Below, one piece after another: positions 1 through 10,535 of a DNA stretch of 25,203 bases. Numbering within the stretch: position 1 is the stretch's first letter; every line of letters begins with the position of its first letter. Below the pieces are notes generated by a model. The model did no database searches and was not told the DNA's origin. It saw nothing but the letters and a program-made list of their open reading frames with translations. Both the position numbers and the translations under genes were made by a program. The DNA is from Larix sibirica (Eukaryota; Streptophyta; Pinopsida; Pinales; Pinaceae): positions 27,977 to 53,179 of the forward strand of contig NWUY0300028036.1 of assembly GCA_004151065.3 (NCBI GenBank), given 5' to 3'.

Positions 1-183
1 GGCCAATGCCCAGGGAGACTGCGGTATGTGTCGATAGTGAGGTGAACCCCTGTCGACTGAGGTCGAGATTGGTCAACACCTAGCCTTAGATAACTGTATT
101 CTATTGTGCATATACCTTGATTCATCTTTCACTTGGGTTTCCATATGACCTTGGCCTTGTATTTGGGGTTGGGGACATGACAA
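1..183. other. Unassigned sequence upstream of the LINE
   Basis: No coding pattern, RNA gene or repeat could be recognised here. The recognisable LINE frame starts to the right at about 184, after a run of nine or ten A bases at about 190-199 that can still be read in the LINE frame. This segment could be flanking DNA at the 5' truncation point or an unrecognisably decayed piece of the LINE linker. Confidence 0.4.
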
Positions 184-1620
184 GGTTAATAAAAAAAAAA
201 TTATGAAGATGGAGTTGGATGATATTGAGGATAGGTTGTAGGATTTCTATGAAAATTTATTGTTGCTGAAAGAATAATTTTGTTCTTTAAAAGCAGGGAA
301 GTTTATCTTTCTTTGAGGGACAGGAATACGAAGTATTTCCATCAGTTTGCATATAATAGGAGGAATATTAATACAATTTGGGGTCTTTCCAATGCTGAGG
401 GTGAGTTCATTTCGGGACAGGATGATCTTCAAGCTTAAGAGGTCAGATACTTCAGGGAGTTCTATAATGATTCTGGGAATAATTCCTTCTCATACCAAAT
501 GAAGGTGATCGAAGGTGTGCCAAGGATTTTTTCTTATGAGGATTATGCTTGTATTGGGGCTCCTATCTCTTTGGTGGAGGTTGAAAAAAACTTAAAGTAT
601 TTTGCGAGGGACAAGAGTCCCAAACTGGATGGTTGGTTCGTTGAGTTCTTCCTCAAATTATTCGATTTTATAGGAGAGGAGTTGCGTGAATTGGTTTAGG
701 AATCAAAGGACTCGGGATCAGTTTTAAATCGGCTAAATGCTACATATTTGACTCCGATTCCTAACTCTATTTCTCCCTTTTCTTACAAGGATTTTCAACT
801 TATTGCATTAGGTAACTTGGTATATAAATTGATTTCGAAGATCATTGCAGGGAGGATCAATCCTATTCTAGAGAAAGGCATATCAAGGAAGCAATTTGTT
901 TTTCTGCATAATCGTTTGATTTTTTATGCGATTGGATTTGCACAAGAAACTATTCACTCTGTCAAGGTAAAGAAGATTGAAGATATTGCTCTAAATATTT
1001 ATTTGTCAAAGGCATATGATTGTTTATATTGTTCCTTCTTGCAATTGGTTTTATTGCAAGTGGGTCTATCCTTTGATCTAACTGAGTGGATCATGAGGTG
1101 TGTGAGATCTATGAACTATGTTGTCCTGGTGAATGGTTCAACTACCTCCTTTTTTTAGAGCTCGTAGGAGCTGAGGTAGGGATGCCCTCTTTCATCATTG
1201 CTTTTGTTTTTGGTTATTGAGGGACTGAGTCGTATGATTAGCAGGGATAAAGTGGAAGCCTAGTCGGATTGTTGGTATTAAGGTTGCTCTAGATTCAATT
1301 ATAACCCACCTTTTGTCCATGGATGATGTGCTCCTTTTTGGCCTAGGTGAATTGGACGAATGGAAGACATATACTGACATTATGTATATCTTCTGCAATG
1401 CATATGGGTTGGATGTTAGTCTTGAAAAATCGGTGTTTTATCAATCTGGGGTTCATCAGGATCTCCTAGATGGTGTGGTTGCTTACCTCCCTTTTTGTCT
1501 TGAGGAGTTGGAAGGAGGTTTTAAGTATTTGGGATACTTTCTTAAGCCGAATTGCTATGTGATAGGGAATTGGATTTGGTTGTTAAATAAGGTTGAAGCT
1601 CGCAACGGGGGCTAGGTGAA
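184..1620 (+). pseudogene. LINE reverse transcriptase domain remnant
   Basis: In life this domain copies the element RNA at a nicked target site. The pre-RT linker carries NTKYFHQ at about 328-348. The RT fingers begin with DKSPKLDGWFVEFF at about 610-651. At 748-1158 come a YKDF..IAL..LVYKLISK block, AQE.IHS and LSKAYD. A decayed LR-stop-GCPLS block at about 1170-1190 continues into VIEGLSRMI. Motif C reads MDDVLLF at 1319-1339, followed by GLDVSLEKS and then KYLGYFLKP in the 1313-1615 frame. At least three reading frames are used. The first catalytic aspartate of motif A is replaced by tyrosine (codon 1000-1002), and the residue before the DD pair is Met, not Ala. The enzyme is certainly inactive. 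Confidence 0.87.
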
Positions 1621-2110
1621 TAAGTGGATATTTGTTGGGGGAAGGTATGTTCTTTTACAACCTATACTGCAAAATATGCATGTGTTTTGGCTTTCTCTTG
1701 CGAAGTTTCTGTTTTGCATTCGCCACCAATTGAGAAAGAGAATTTTTTATTTTCTCTAGAGGGGAAATAATAAGAGAAAGGGTTTGCATTTGGTCATTTA
1801 GTCCAGGATTTATTTTCCTAAGGAGCGTGGAGGCTGGGGACTTAGAAATATTTTTTGGTTTGTGAGAGCTCTCTCTTGCAAGAGCTTATGGCGAGGATTG
1901 ACTGGGGAGGAGTTGTGGTATAATGTTATCAAAAGGAAATATCTAAGAAGGTATTTGGTTGAATACTGGCTTCGGAAGCCATGTAAGAAGTATGTCGGTG
2001 CCTCGAATGTGTAGAGGGGGATCCTCTTTGTATTTTTAATCATCAAAGAGTGGGTGGCATGGAAGGTTGGGATAGGGGATCATATTCAACTTGGGATTGA
2101 TCCTGTAGTT
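1621..2110 (+). pseudogene. LINE thumb/connection region remnant
   Basis: The sequence continues the ORF2 pattern after the RT: a VNKWIF..GRYVLLQPIL block just after 1616, then RIYFPKERGGWGLRNIF at about 1808-1858, then an ALSCKSLWRGLTGEELWY segment at about 1869-1920. The block with paired glycines and GLRN is typical of the region between RT and zf-RVT in plant L1 elements. Several in-frame stops show decay. It lies directly between the RT remnant and the 151-bp tandem duplication. Confidence 0.7.
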
Positions 2111-2120
2111 GGAATGACAG

Positions 2121-2418
2121 AAGCAATCAAATTTTTTGCTCCCCTCCTTCGACATCTCAAACATTATGGCTTCAAGTGTTTGGTGCGTGTTATTTAGCCT
2201 AAGGATCAACAACATGATCATTACTAGTATCATGTGGAAGACTTGGGCCTTTCTGGGTCGTATGCACACATAAGCAATCATATTTTATGCTCCCCTCCTT
2301 CGACATCTCAACCATTATGGCTTCAAGTGTTTGGTGCATGTTATTTATCCTAGGGATCAACAATAGGATCATTACTAGTATCATGTGGAAGACCTAGGTC
2401 TTTCTGGGTTGTATGCAC
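2121..2418 (+). repeat. 151-bp tandem duplication inside the LINE
   Basis: Copy one spans 2121-2271 and copy two starts at 2272. Both begin with AAGCAATCA, share a CTCCCCTCCTTCGACATCTC stretch, and end in a GTATGCAC block (2260-2267 and 2411-2418). The period is 151 bp with about ten substitutions between copies. It lies within the degraded connection region and would shift or interrupt the reading frame. It probably arose after insertion, because the neighbouring LINE motifs occur once. Confidence 0.9.
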
Positions 2419-2529
2419 TGGAATGGAAAAGATATACTGCACCTTTGGAACATGGTGGTATTCGTTTATGTGAGCAGCAAGATTCTTTGGTCTAGTCTAG
2501 GAACTCTTTAGATGGAATCATTTCGGTCT

Positions 2530-2870
2530 CTGAGTCCTATAACGGGATAGTGGATGAATATGAGGCAAGGAAAGGTTTTTGCTGGCACAAGATTATTTGG
2601 CATTTGAAGGCTCCCATAAAATTGGTGTTGTTCGGATGGATTTCACTGGAAGATAAGATTTTGGTGGGTAGTAATCTGGTTAAGAGAGGTTTCCACAGGC
2701 CTTTTTGGTGTGTTTTATGTGGGTTGAATGAGGAAAGCATGGATCATATGTTTGTCTCTTTTTTATTCTCAATGCATATTTGGGATGTTGTGCTTGGAAG
2801 ACTTTGTTCTTCGTTGCATTGGTTGGGATCCATTCTTGAAAGGAGTTTTTTCGAGTGAGTTGAGCATGCT
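2530..2870 (+). pseudogene. zf-RVT zinc-binding domain remnant of the LINE
   Basis: This is the short zinc-binding domain found after the reverse transcriptase of plant LINEs. The frame opening at 2550 shows FCWHKIIWHLKAPIK, then LFGWISLEDKILVGSNLVKRG, and the ligand cluster CVLCGLNEESMDHMF, followed by IWDVVLG. The spacing CxxC then H is preserved, but the expected cysteine three residues after HMF is replaced by phenylalanine, so the zinc site is damaged. The segment is in one open frame of about 100 codons, the best preserved part of the element. Confidence 0.83.
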
Positions 2871-3039
2871 AGATCTCTTCATAATTTTCCCCTCTTTGTT
2901 ATTTGAAAGTTGTGGTATGCTCAGAACATCATTAATTTTTAGGATTCTTGGTATGGTTCAGATGCGATTGTGGCTCAAATTGTGAGTAATTTCAGTGGTT
3001 TTCATCTTGTGGGTTAGAGTCTTATGAGCCTTGGGTCTT

Positions 3040-3470
3040 AATGGGGCCGAATCTTGTCCAGGACTGTGTGGTTGCATTTTTTGATGGAGCAGAGTAGGGG
3101 GGCGATGTGGAGGTGGGTTTATGGTTCTGATGGATCAAAATTGTTTTTTATGGGTCAGATGCACTATGGAGTGAGCACTAATTATTGTGCCGAGTTACTT
3201 ACACTATTGGGTTTTCTCTCCTTTTCCATTTATAAAGGGATTCAGTGCCAACATGTATGTGGGAACTCTTTGGTTATTATCAACTGGGCTAAAGGTAATT
3301 CAGGATTGCATGTTTTGGCATTGGATGGCTAAGTACACTGCACCAGGTTGTTATTTTCATCCTTTTAGCACATTTCTTTCTCACATATTTTCAGGAAGCT
3401 TAATGGGAGGGTGGATCGACTATCAAAATTGGCCATCAATGGGGTGAAAGGTTTGATAATTTTTTAGGAA
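3040..3470 (+). pseudogene. LINE RNase H domain remnant
   Basis: This matches the plant-type RNase H tail of L1 LINEs, which removes template RNA. Pieces occur in three frames: VVAFFDGAE at about 3068-3094, then GVSTNYCAELLTL and IQCQHVCGNSLVIINWAKGN (3054-3332 frame), then FRKLNGRVDRLSKLAINGVKG at about 3390-3450. The first piece carries the Asp of the DGA motif. The Asp of the usual GDS motif is Asn here (about 3264-3266). The frameshifts and a stop make it non-functional. Confidence 0.78.
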
Positions 3471-3853
3471 TACAGGGACTCTGCTCGGGTCTCTTTGGGA
3501 ACGATCTAGGATTATGGAGTTGCCTAGGTGTCAGTTTCATCTTTTTGGATGTCCTATGAGGGTTTTGTATTGGTGGTATTTTGTCACTCCCTCGCCATGA
3601 GGTGGATTGATGTTTATTAGTAGATGTATTTCTATTGATATCTCTTCTTGTACAAGACTTGTATTTTCGGATGGGGTTGAATACTATTTTTTTGTTATGT
3701 CCAGGGGTATGTAAATTTTGTATAGGGGATAGTATGGTATAATGGTCGAGCCCATGGAAAATTGGCATGGTAACTTGTGGAATTGTAAAGGTTTTCTTTG
3801 ATTCATTTCTTATGAATAGAAAGCAACAAACATTTTTTTGTGTTGAAAAAAAA
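3471..3853 (+). other. LINE 3' UTR and A tail
   Basis: The stretch is GT-rich and T-rich on the + strand with no coding pattern, as is common for plant LINE 3' UTRs. An AATAGAAAG motif at about 3816-3824 could be a degraded polyadenylation signal. An eight-A run at 3846-3853 is taken as the end. A long open frame on the - strand in this stretch has no recognisable domain and is treated as chance. Confidence 0.6.
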
Positions 3854-5874
3854 GTACATTCATCATATTTATTCAAAATCAATTTATGTATTAAAAAAGA
3901 CTCTTACTTTTAGTCACATCAAAGAAGTTTTTTAATTGATTTTATTTTTAGACATATTTTCAAAATAACTTAACCATAGTTACATTGGTTGTAGTGTAAA
4001 AGATGAGTTGTAAGTATACCTCCCCCACAAAATGCCTAACTCATAATATTTCATTATATCTCTTAGGAGGCCCATCTTAGACCTCAAAATTCCCCTAATA
4101 TGATGGGCCATCAAAGCCTCCACATCTTTCATTTGCACATTATTTCCCAAATCCATTTTAAGCTTATTAGGGGGCACTTGCATACATTTTCATTTATAGA
4201 TGGATTGTGGATTGAATAGGATTAAATTTGTAACTACTCCCTTCTATTAAAAAATGTTAGGGTTATGTGTTTACACTTTCTCTCATAAACCAATATTTTT
4301 TATAAGAGACCAAGGCTATAGATCAATATCGTCACTCTCAGCCTACACTTATGAGACTAGAGAAGGGTTATGGAGAGCACTAATGTTAACCTTACCTGGT
4401 GACTAACATGTATTGCCCAATATCACTATCAAAACCTTCAATACCTTCCTTTTTTCATATGGTAGGATATCCCTATAATGACTACTGCATTTCCTTCCCC
4501 CTTTTGCAATAATTGGTCTAACAACTTCTGGTTCACCTAATAATGTCTAGCAGAGGACTTTGGAACTTGACCAAATTTCCATTAATTCCTAATGCAAGCG
4601 ATATATTTCCATAGAACATAAATCATACCCGTCATTTAGTCAACTACGTTAAGGCCTTTGTCCATGGTATAAGGTTGTGATTCAATCCCTAATGTCCTTA
4701 GAACCCTGTAGAAATAGTTACTTACCTTTTTCGTTGACCTTGCCACTTTGTAATGTTGAAATTAAACCCTATAAAAACCCTTACTTTAGAATATTAAACC
4801 ATGCTCTTCTCCTATATAAGATGTTGTGACCCTCCCATCAACTCGTTAATTGTGCAATCCCTCTTTTTTGGTCTAGGATTTCCACTTTCCTTCAAACATG
4901 TTTAGTTTTTCGTAAGACATCGAGATTGACACCGGTACCTCAGCTGCTCAACCTTTAGATCTCAATATTTGAAATCAATGGTCATTTTGTTTCTCAATGT
5001 GTAGAGATGAGAAGTCATTATTACTAGAAATCATTGCTTGAGGAAATCATCTCATGTTCTATGCAAATATACTAGCGGCATACATTTGTGGTTTTGAAGC
5101 TTGCTCAAACTTGTTATTTTCACCACTACAAACAATGTTGCAACACGTAGCATATCCCTCCCAATATCACGTTTGCATGTAGTTTGTCTATAGAAGATTT
5201 GGGTTAAAGATATTCAAAATGTTGTGTCCTTCAATCTACCTCTCCATCAACTTCATGCATGCACCCTTTATCTTGTTTTGGGATAGACCATAAGCCTTTG
5301 CAAAACCAACCCCCACATAAAATATACATTAGAATATATCTATATATCTATATATATATATATATATATTAACAAGTTGTAGATTTGTGCTCATTGTTTC
5401 CATTGATTCCATCACATGGACATAATCAATCATACCATGGCTAAGAGTATAGACCACTAGTACATAGATGATTAAAACTGATCTTGTTTCTCTCTATCAC
5501 ATAGAGCTTAGTGGGTTATTTTGTTTAGTTTGAATATATTGCTTCATGGAGAAGTTATCTGACTAGAGCCCAATTAAGTCTTCTTGAGTTACCAATAGAT
5601 CCAAATACTTGGGGAATAATATTTTTGAATATGACACTACAAAGGAATTGTATTTACCCCAAGAGAATGCACTCATCATTTCACCAATAAGATCCTAAGA
5701 TGAAGGAGCAAAAATAAAACATCTTTATCCATTTAGAAACACAATACTAACCATTTTTTTATGAGCAAATACTCGCTCAAAACGTTTAACATTTATGTAT
5801 AATAAAATTTTATTTACTACTATTTTTTTATTATTAAGGTAGGATTTTGTTTGATTTGTTATTTTTATAGAAGT
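3854..5874. other. Unassigned AT-rich intergenic sequence
   Basis: About 2 kb between the LINE tail and the first LTR. I tried all frames for retrotransposon or host-gene motifs and found none. Some - strand stretches between about 4000 and 5310 look superficially protein-like, but stop codons occur about as often as expected by chance. The only clear feature is the TA repeat near 5350. It is probably old, unrecognisable repeat DNA. Confidence 0.5.
5333..5370. repeat. (TA)n microsatellite
   Basis: The tract is an interrupted TA-dinucleotide repeat with two early interruptions, then an uninterrupted run of about ten TA units at 5349-5369. Such tracts are common in plant intergenic DNA and vary in length between individuals. 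Confidence 0.93.
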
Positions 5875-8290
5875 TGTTGGTACCAGAATCTTCCCTATAA
5901 ACATTTTTGGATTCCGAAAACACACATGCAAAAAGGGACCTTGATTTTCGCTGCCAGAGAAGTCATGATTGTTTTGGTTTCAACCTGGTTAATTTGTCAT
6001 TGTCTCAAACCCTCATCCTCATTAATTTGTATGTCTTTGGCCTATGATCTTTTTTCTAACCTTAAGACTATTCTTATCAAAGCCTGATCAGCCTCCTTAT
6101 GTCTTATCCTACAATTTACGCCAACTTTTCCAGCCCATAATTCTTCGTGTCAAAATTATTATTTGTCCCATTATGTCAAGTCTCGAAAATGGTTTATCCT
6201 ACTAATGGTCATTTTATGGTTAAGATATTTTGAGAGGTTTCTCTGACTATATTTTAAGTGCCATTGTTCATGCTAGTTTTATTTTAAAATAAAATAAAAT
6301 AAATTGTTATTGTAAAATCATTTTTATATTTGATTTTATTATATTAAATTTTATTTTGTTTTATTACATTAAATTTTATTTTGTTTTATTACTTTGCCAA
6401 ATGAAAATATCGTGGATCATTTTCCTACAATATTCTAAGTGGCATCATGTTGGGATTGTCTTAAGCATTAAGAGTTATAGCCAAATTTCACCTTCAAGTC
6501 TTTCCAAGTCAAATACTAAGTGTTGAAGAGCATCCACAAGGAGAGCCCATGTGCCAAATCACCTGCACCATGCGTAAATAAAAGAAGGGGAGAATTGTGT
6601 ATTTAAACTGCATGGGATTCACTTACAGTCATCACCAATCATTGAGAGCACAAAAATCGAACCTGACCATCCAATAAGAAGAAGAGAATGCTTATTATCT
6701 GTTGAAATTTATGTTATTGTAGTTAACTTCAATTGCAATTCGTGATAAACAAGAGACGAATTTGAAAAAAATAAAACACGGGTTTTTTTGAGAACAGGGT
6801 GATTTAGAATAACCTCATTCATTTTTCTAACAACTATCATGGTTTAGTAGATACAACTGGTTCTTTTAGGTCATTTTTTCAAGAAATTCGCCTTCTATAA
6901 AAACGTTTTATCAAAGATCATCACCAGTTTTTAAGACGTAGATTGGGAAATTTATTCTAGACGTGAATACAAGTGTTATTACACCTGGAAGCAGAGGAAA
7001 CCTGTTAGCATAATGAACTCAGTGTATCCAGATTCAAAGGATCAAATTCAGATCAATATTTAAAATAAATTTCTGCTTCTTAAGGCATGAATACAACAGA
7101 CGCACAGGAAGCAAGACACCTAATAACAAGCAATTTTGGTTTGAGTTCATCTTCACGTTTCCAAGAAATATCTTTGCATTTGAAAGCCCAATTGGTAGAG
7201 CACTTGTTAATGACAGAATTAAAGCAATTCAACATAGATTTGGAATACCATATCTAATGATTATATTCAAACAGTATCCACACTTTCTATAAACAGATGG
7301 AAGAAATGAGCAACAGGGATAAGTTAAAATCCCTTATTTTGGGATCGAAACAAGAGGATAAATAAGTCCTTGATTTCAAGGAAAATAGATCAACATTTCT
7401 AGACAAAGGATCAGTGGGCGGAGTATTTTGCTCAACACATGGAAGTGTTAAAGAAATTCATTCCAGATCTTATGGAAAATCTAGATCTCATCTCAATATT
7501 CAGAGAAGGCGGAGTCGACATTTTGAAGATTGAACTCAACTTTTGATGATTAGATCCGTAGTCAAAGAATAATTCCATATTTGAAGGTTTTCGACCACAA
7601 TATTCCATATCTCTTGCAACTTATCCCAAATCATTTTTATTTTTAAATATTTTCTCCAGATTGTCGGTAACTACTTTTATGTTGTATTTCTATATATTCT
7701 ATCATTTTGTAATGGAAATAGGGGGAGTTGCAGCCGAGAGGCTGAGGGTGTTGTAGGAAGGATGGAGAGCCAGTGAGCCATATACTGGAAGGTCTAAGGC
7801 TTTTGCTCTGTAATTTCTATTGAATTAACAATAACTTGAGATTGGATTATATCAGTTATGAGCTTGTTTTAAACTGTCTTTAAATCTGAATACTGTGCAA
7901 TTATGTTTTAACTAGTTTTAGTTATGGATTCCTGAGCAACAATGTTTTTGTTGTGATTTCCCACGCTCAGATTTAGTATTTCAGATTCCATGTTTGGAAT
8001 GTGTTTTTGAACAAGGTTCTTTACGTTAAGATATAATGAACTATTTTTTCTATATATTAATAATTAGCTTGAACCAGACTCATCATTGATATATCTCTTG
8101 TTTTAGTCCAGTTACTTAATGTCTTTCATAGAGATTGATGTTTTCAGTTAGCATATACCTTCTGTTATATTCTCTTAACTCCAATGCATAGCCACATACC
8201 CATTCAACTCAAGGAATTATTTTTCCCCGAGCTTTACGATGTGCTAGCCATGCTCTTTGTGAAGTCGGAGTGCATCTTTTAGCACAAGCA
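5875..8290 (+). repeat. LTR1 (left LTR, about 2.42 kb)
   Basis: It begins TGTTGGTACC and ends CACAAGCA, five bases before the primer-binding site. In LTR3 the end reads CACAAACA, so the ancestral termini were probably TGTT and AACA, a short inverted repeat of the TG...CA kind. The left boundary is where similarity to the other LTR starts begins. From 6480 to its end it matches LTR2 (11476-13286) with no difference seen. From about 6275 to 6575 it is identical to LTR3 (16282-16582) and differs from LTR2. An AT-rich tract with TTTTA/AATAAA repeats lies at about 6280-6400. Confidence 0.87.
6541..6660 (+). promoter_or_regulatory. Candidate LTR core promoter block (TATTTAAA)
   Basis: A TATTTAAA box at 6600-6607 is followed about 25-30 bases later by TCATCACC, a plausible plant initiator, inside a block that is strongly conserved in all LTRs. 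The equivalent boxes are at 11596-11603, 16607-16614 (and its duplicate 17966-17973) and 22930-22937. An LTR must carry its own RNA polymerase II promoter, and this is the best candidate. A second TATA-like sequence, TATAAAAA, lies at 6896-6903. Transcription has not been shown. Confidence 0.45.
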
Positions 8291-8295
8291 TATTT

Positions 8296-8313
8296 TGGTG
8301 TCGTTGTCGGGGA
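8296..8313 (+). other. Primer-binding site, tRNA-Asp type (unit 1)
   Basis: The 18 bases TGGTGTCGTTGTCGGGGA match the complement of the 3' end of plant tRNA-Asp (TGGCGCCGTTGCCGGGGA) with three differences, all C to T. It lies five bases inside the LTR end, the usual place for minus-strand DNA priming. The C-to-T pattern fits deamination of methylated cytosines in a silenced copy. Confidence 0.87.
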
Positions 8314-8384
8314 GAGAAGAGTGAAGTGATCTTCCCTGGGAGAACAACATAGATCTAGCTCTTGATGGTAGACAAGAGAGGGAC

Positions 8385-10535
8385 ATGGAAATTGACAGTA
8401 ACAATATACCTGGAGACTCCACAAATAAAGACTCCACTGGAGGAAGGATCCTGCTGACAGAAAGATGAAAAGATGGAAGGAATAAAAAAGGTATCAGCTC
8501 ATTAGTTTTCTCCATGAACTTTTGTTCTTTATCATCAGTTCATTCATGTCTTTCCCTTTATATATAAAGAGGATCATCTTATGCTTTGTCTATTCAGATG
8601 ACCATAAGTCTTCACTTGTATATCCCTCATTGGAGGAAGAAGGTTTACATGCTTCCTGTGTCGTAGATGTGGATCATGTCCCTTCACCTCGACCTATTGA
8701 GAAGAATGATGTATGTATTCACGTCGTTAATCTTGAACATGATTTGCCTTGTAACCATGAGGAAGATAAAATTGATTTATTACCTTCTCAAATCTTATCA
8801 CCTACTACCATCACTGCTTAAAATTCCTATCAACCTGTTGACATTGATCTTCCTCCCACAAAATTTCAGCCTAGAATCAGGGAGAAAATGTTTAAACCTT
8901 TAAGGCTTCCATATCACCTTCATCCTTATCCTCCCAACTTTTTTGAGTATCTTCCTCGGTTTACTGGAGAAAATCATATCATAGCTGAAAAGCATTTGGG
9001 AGATTTTGTGAATTTCATTGATAATTTTGAAATGGTACATGAGGATGTTGTTTTGAGGTTGTTTTCCAAATCTTTGGTTGGGGATGTTGCTTTGTGGTTT
9101 AAAAATATAGAAGTTATTTAAATTGGTTCATGGGTTGAGTTATATGATGCCTTCTCAGGATACTGGGGAGAGAACAAGTCCTTCAATCAGAACTTAACTG
9201 ATTTTTATGCTCTGAGAAGGAAGGATGATGAAACTATTGATCGATTCAATATGAGGTTTCATAGCGTTTATTTCAGCATGCCTATTGAAATACGGCCTAC
9301 TAAGGTTGTTTCCATGGTACATTATACAATGGCACAACATCCCTATCTATTCCTATACCTCAAAGAAAGAAATTCACCATCCTTGCAATGGATGTTTGTT
9401 GATGCAAAGGAAGTGGAGAGCAATCTTCGGGCATCTGCACAACTCTCTTGCCGGATCTTGGACAATGTTTTGGATACGGAAGAAACTGAAGAAGTATATG
9501 GAAAACATGAAGCTTATCTGAGCTTGCAACTATTTCAGCATGCGTGTGCATCTTTTTCAGATCTTAAATCTTTTTCTGATCTTGAAATCATTAAATAATA
9601 TTTTTCCAGTATTAAAGATTCTAACGTACATGCTTATAACGCATACCAGCAAGATGAATTTACATATGCAGCTGATCCTTTTCCTAATTATGAGCAAAGG
9701 GATGATTTTGTTTATGATGAATATCATGAGAAAGATTTTGCATAAGGTGGTGACATTTTTGTTTCAAAGAAGGTTGCTTCCCCTTATCATCTTACTATTG
9801 AATTAGAAATCAATTAACATTCTTAGTTGATGATAACCTCCTTGATTGTATGATTTTGAACTTTGGTCAAGAAGATATGAAAGAGCTATAGGAACAAGTG
9901 ATTTTGTTCTCTTTTTCATCAAAAAAGGGCTAGCGGGAAGAAAGTCAGCAAGGAAATAAAAAGGAGCATATTTCTGTATCAGCATGTATTAATTCTCCCA
10001 ATATTAACTTTGTATTTGACAGTTTTAGAGCAGATTTCCTAGAGGACAGTAAAGAGGAGGTTGAGAAATCATATGATCAGTCTACAGTGTTTTTTTCTTC
10101 AGATAATGATGACCAAATATTTCCAAAGATCATCCAGCTTTCTTCATTCCTCAACCTGGATTTGCAACAGAATTTAAACAAACTACGATCAATAGTAAAA
10201 TCAGTGAAGGTAGCCCGCAACAAACTTCAGTTTTGCAGAGAGATGAGATTGGTAGCAATTATAAAAATGGCCATATACAAAAACAATCCAATCTCCAACT
10301 GGCACAACAGGAAAAGGTATTTCTTTATGAATTTTATGACCCTGCGACTGATTATCTAGATTCTTTGAGCATTACAGATGTCAAATCATTCTTGTTTAGT
10401 GGATATTTTTTTTGCTGTTTTTTCAAACTGCGTTTTTGTATGCCATGGATTCCTTCATTTTTCCAATTCAAATCAAGAGTGTCACCAATGAATTAGTTTC
10501 TTGCATGGATTCATTGGAAAGTTGATTATACTTGA
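8385..10535 (+). pseudogene. gag: Decayed Gag-type gene, unit 1 (gag core plus long C-terminal extension)
   Basis: Gag would form the particle that packages element RNA. A short leader frame starts with ATG at 8385. The main frame runs from about 8522 and holds the Ty3-type Gag core at about 8935-9420: PRFTGENHIIAEKHLGDF, then DVVLRLFSKSLVGDVALWF, then SWVELYDAF..YWGENKS. Downstream the frame continues through an acidic, Gln-rich extension to a TGA at 10533-10535. Inactivating changes are TAA at 8819, 9119 and 9596, a one-base deletion near 9808, and TAG at 10494. Unit 3 lacks those four stops and the deletion. No CCHC zinc knuckle, protease DTG/DSG, RT or integrase motif is visible. Only about 350 bases separate the end from LTR2, so pol is absent. 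Confidence 0.83.
8491..8597 (+). other. Possible 107-nt intron joining leader and gag frames (unit 1)
   Basis: A donor AAG/GTATCA at 8490-8496 and a pyrimidine-rich acceptor TTTGTCTATTCAG ending at 8597 bracket a T-rich stretch. Removing it would join the ATG leader frame (8385) to the main gag frame in phase: 106 leader bases leave one base, which completes a GAT codon with the AT at 8598. However, the leader has an in-frame TGA at 8463-8465, and in unit 3 the acceptor is CGG, not CAG. The identical stretch in unit 2 is 13487-13593. An alternative is a gag start at the ATG at 8546 with no splicing. Confidence 0.3.

Larger units (their letters stand above)
184..3853 (+). mobile_element. 5'-truncated, decayed L1-type LINE (non-LTR retrotransposon)
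   Basis: The order linker, reverse transcriptase, connection, zf-RVT zinc-binding domain, RNase H, 3' UTR and A tail is that of the second ORF of plant L1-clade LINEs. The apurinic endonuclease domain and the first ORF are absent, so the copy is 5'-truncated, as is usual for LINEs that prime on target DNA. The reading frame is interrupted by many stops and frameshifts, so it is a dead copy. The 3' end is placed at an eight-A run at 3846-3853. No target-site duplication was found because the 5' junction is not sharply defined. The identification rests on residue motifs recognised by eye and is firm at class level. Confidence 0.87.

Noticed and set aside
3436-3882. 148-codon open frame on the - strand over the LINE 3' UTR
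   Set aside because: It overlaps the LINE 3' UTR and RNase H tail in antisense, has no motif, and runs through the A tail.
4000-5310. Protein-like reading on the - strand, with GTAAG donor-like sites, suggesting a host pseudogene
   Set aside because: Translating one frame across about 950 bases gave about 22 stops in 317 codons, no fewer than chance for AT-rich DNA, and no family motif was recognised.
8209-8515. Antisense open frames over the primer-binding site and gag leader (also at 13205-13511)
   Set aside because: They cross functional + strand signals and are repeated only because the whole unit is repeated; unit 3 does not keep them.
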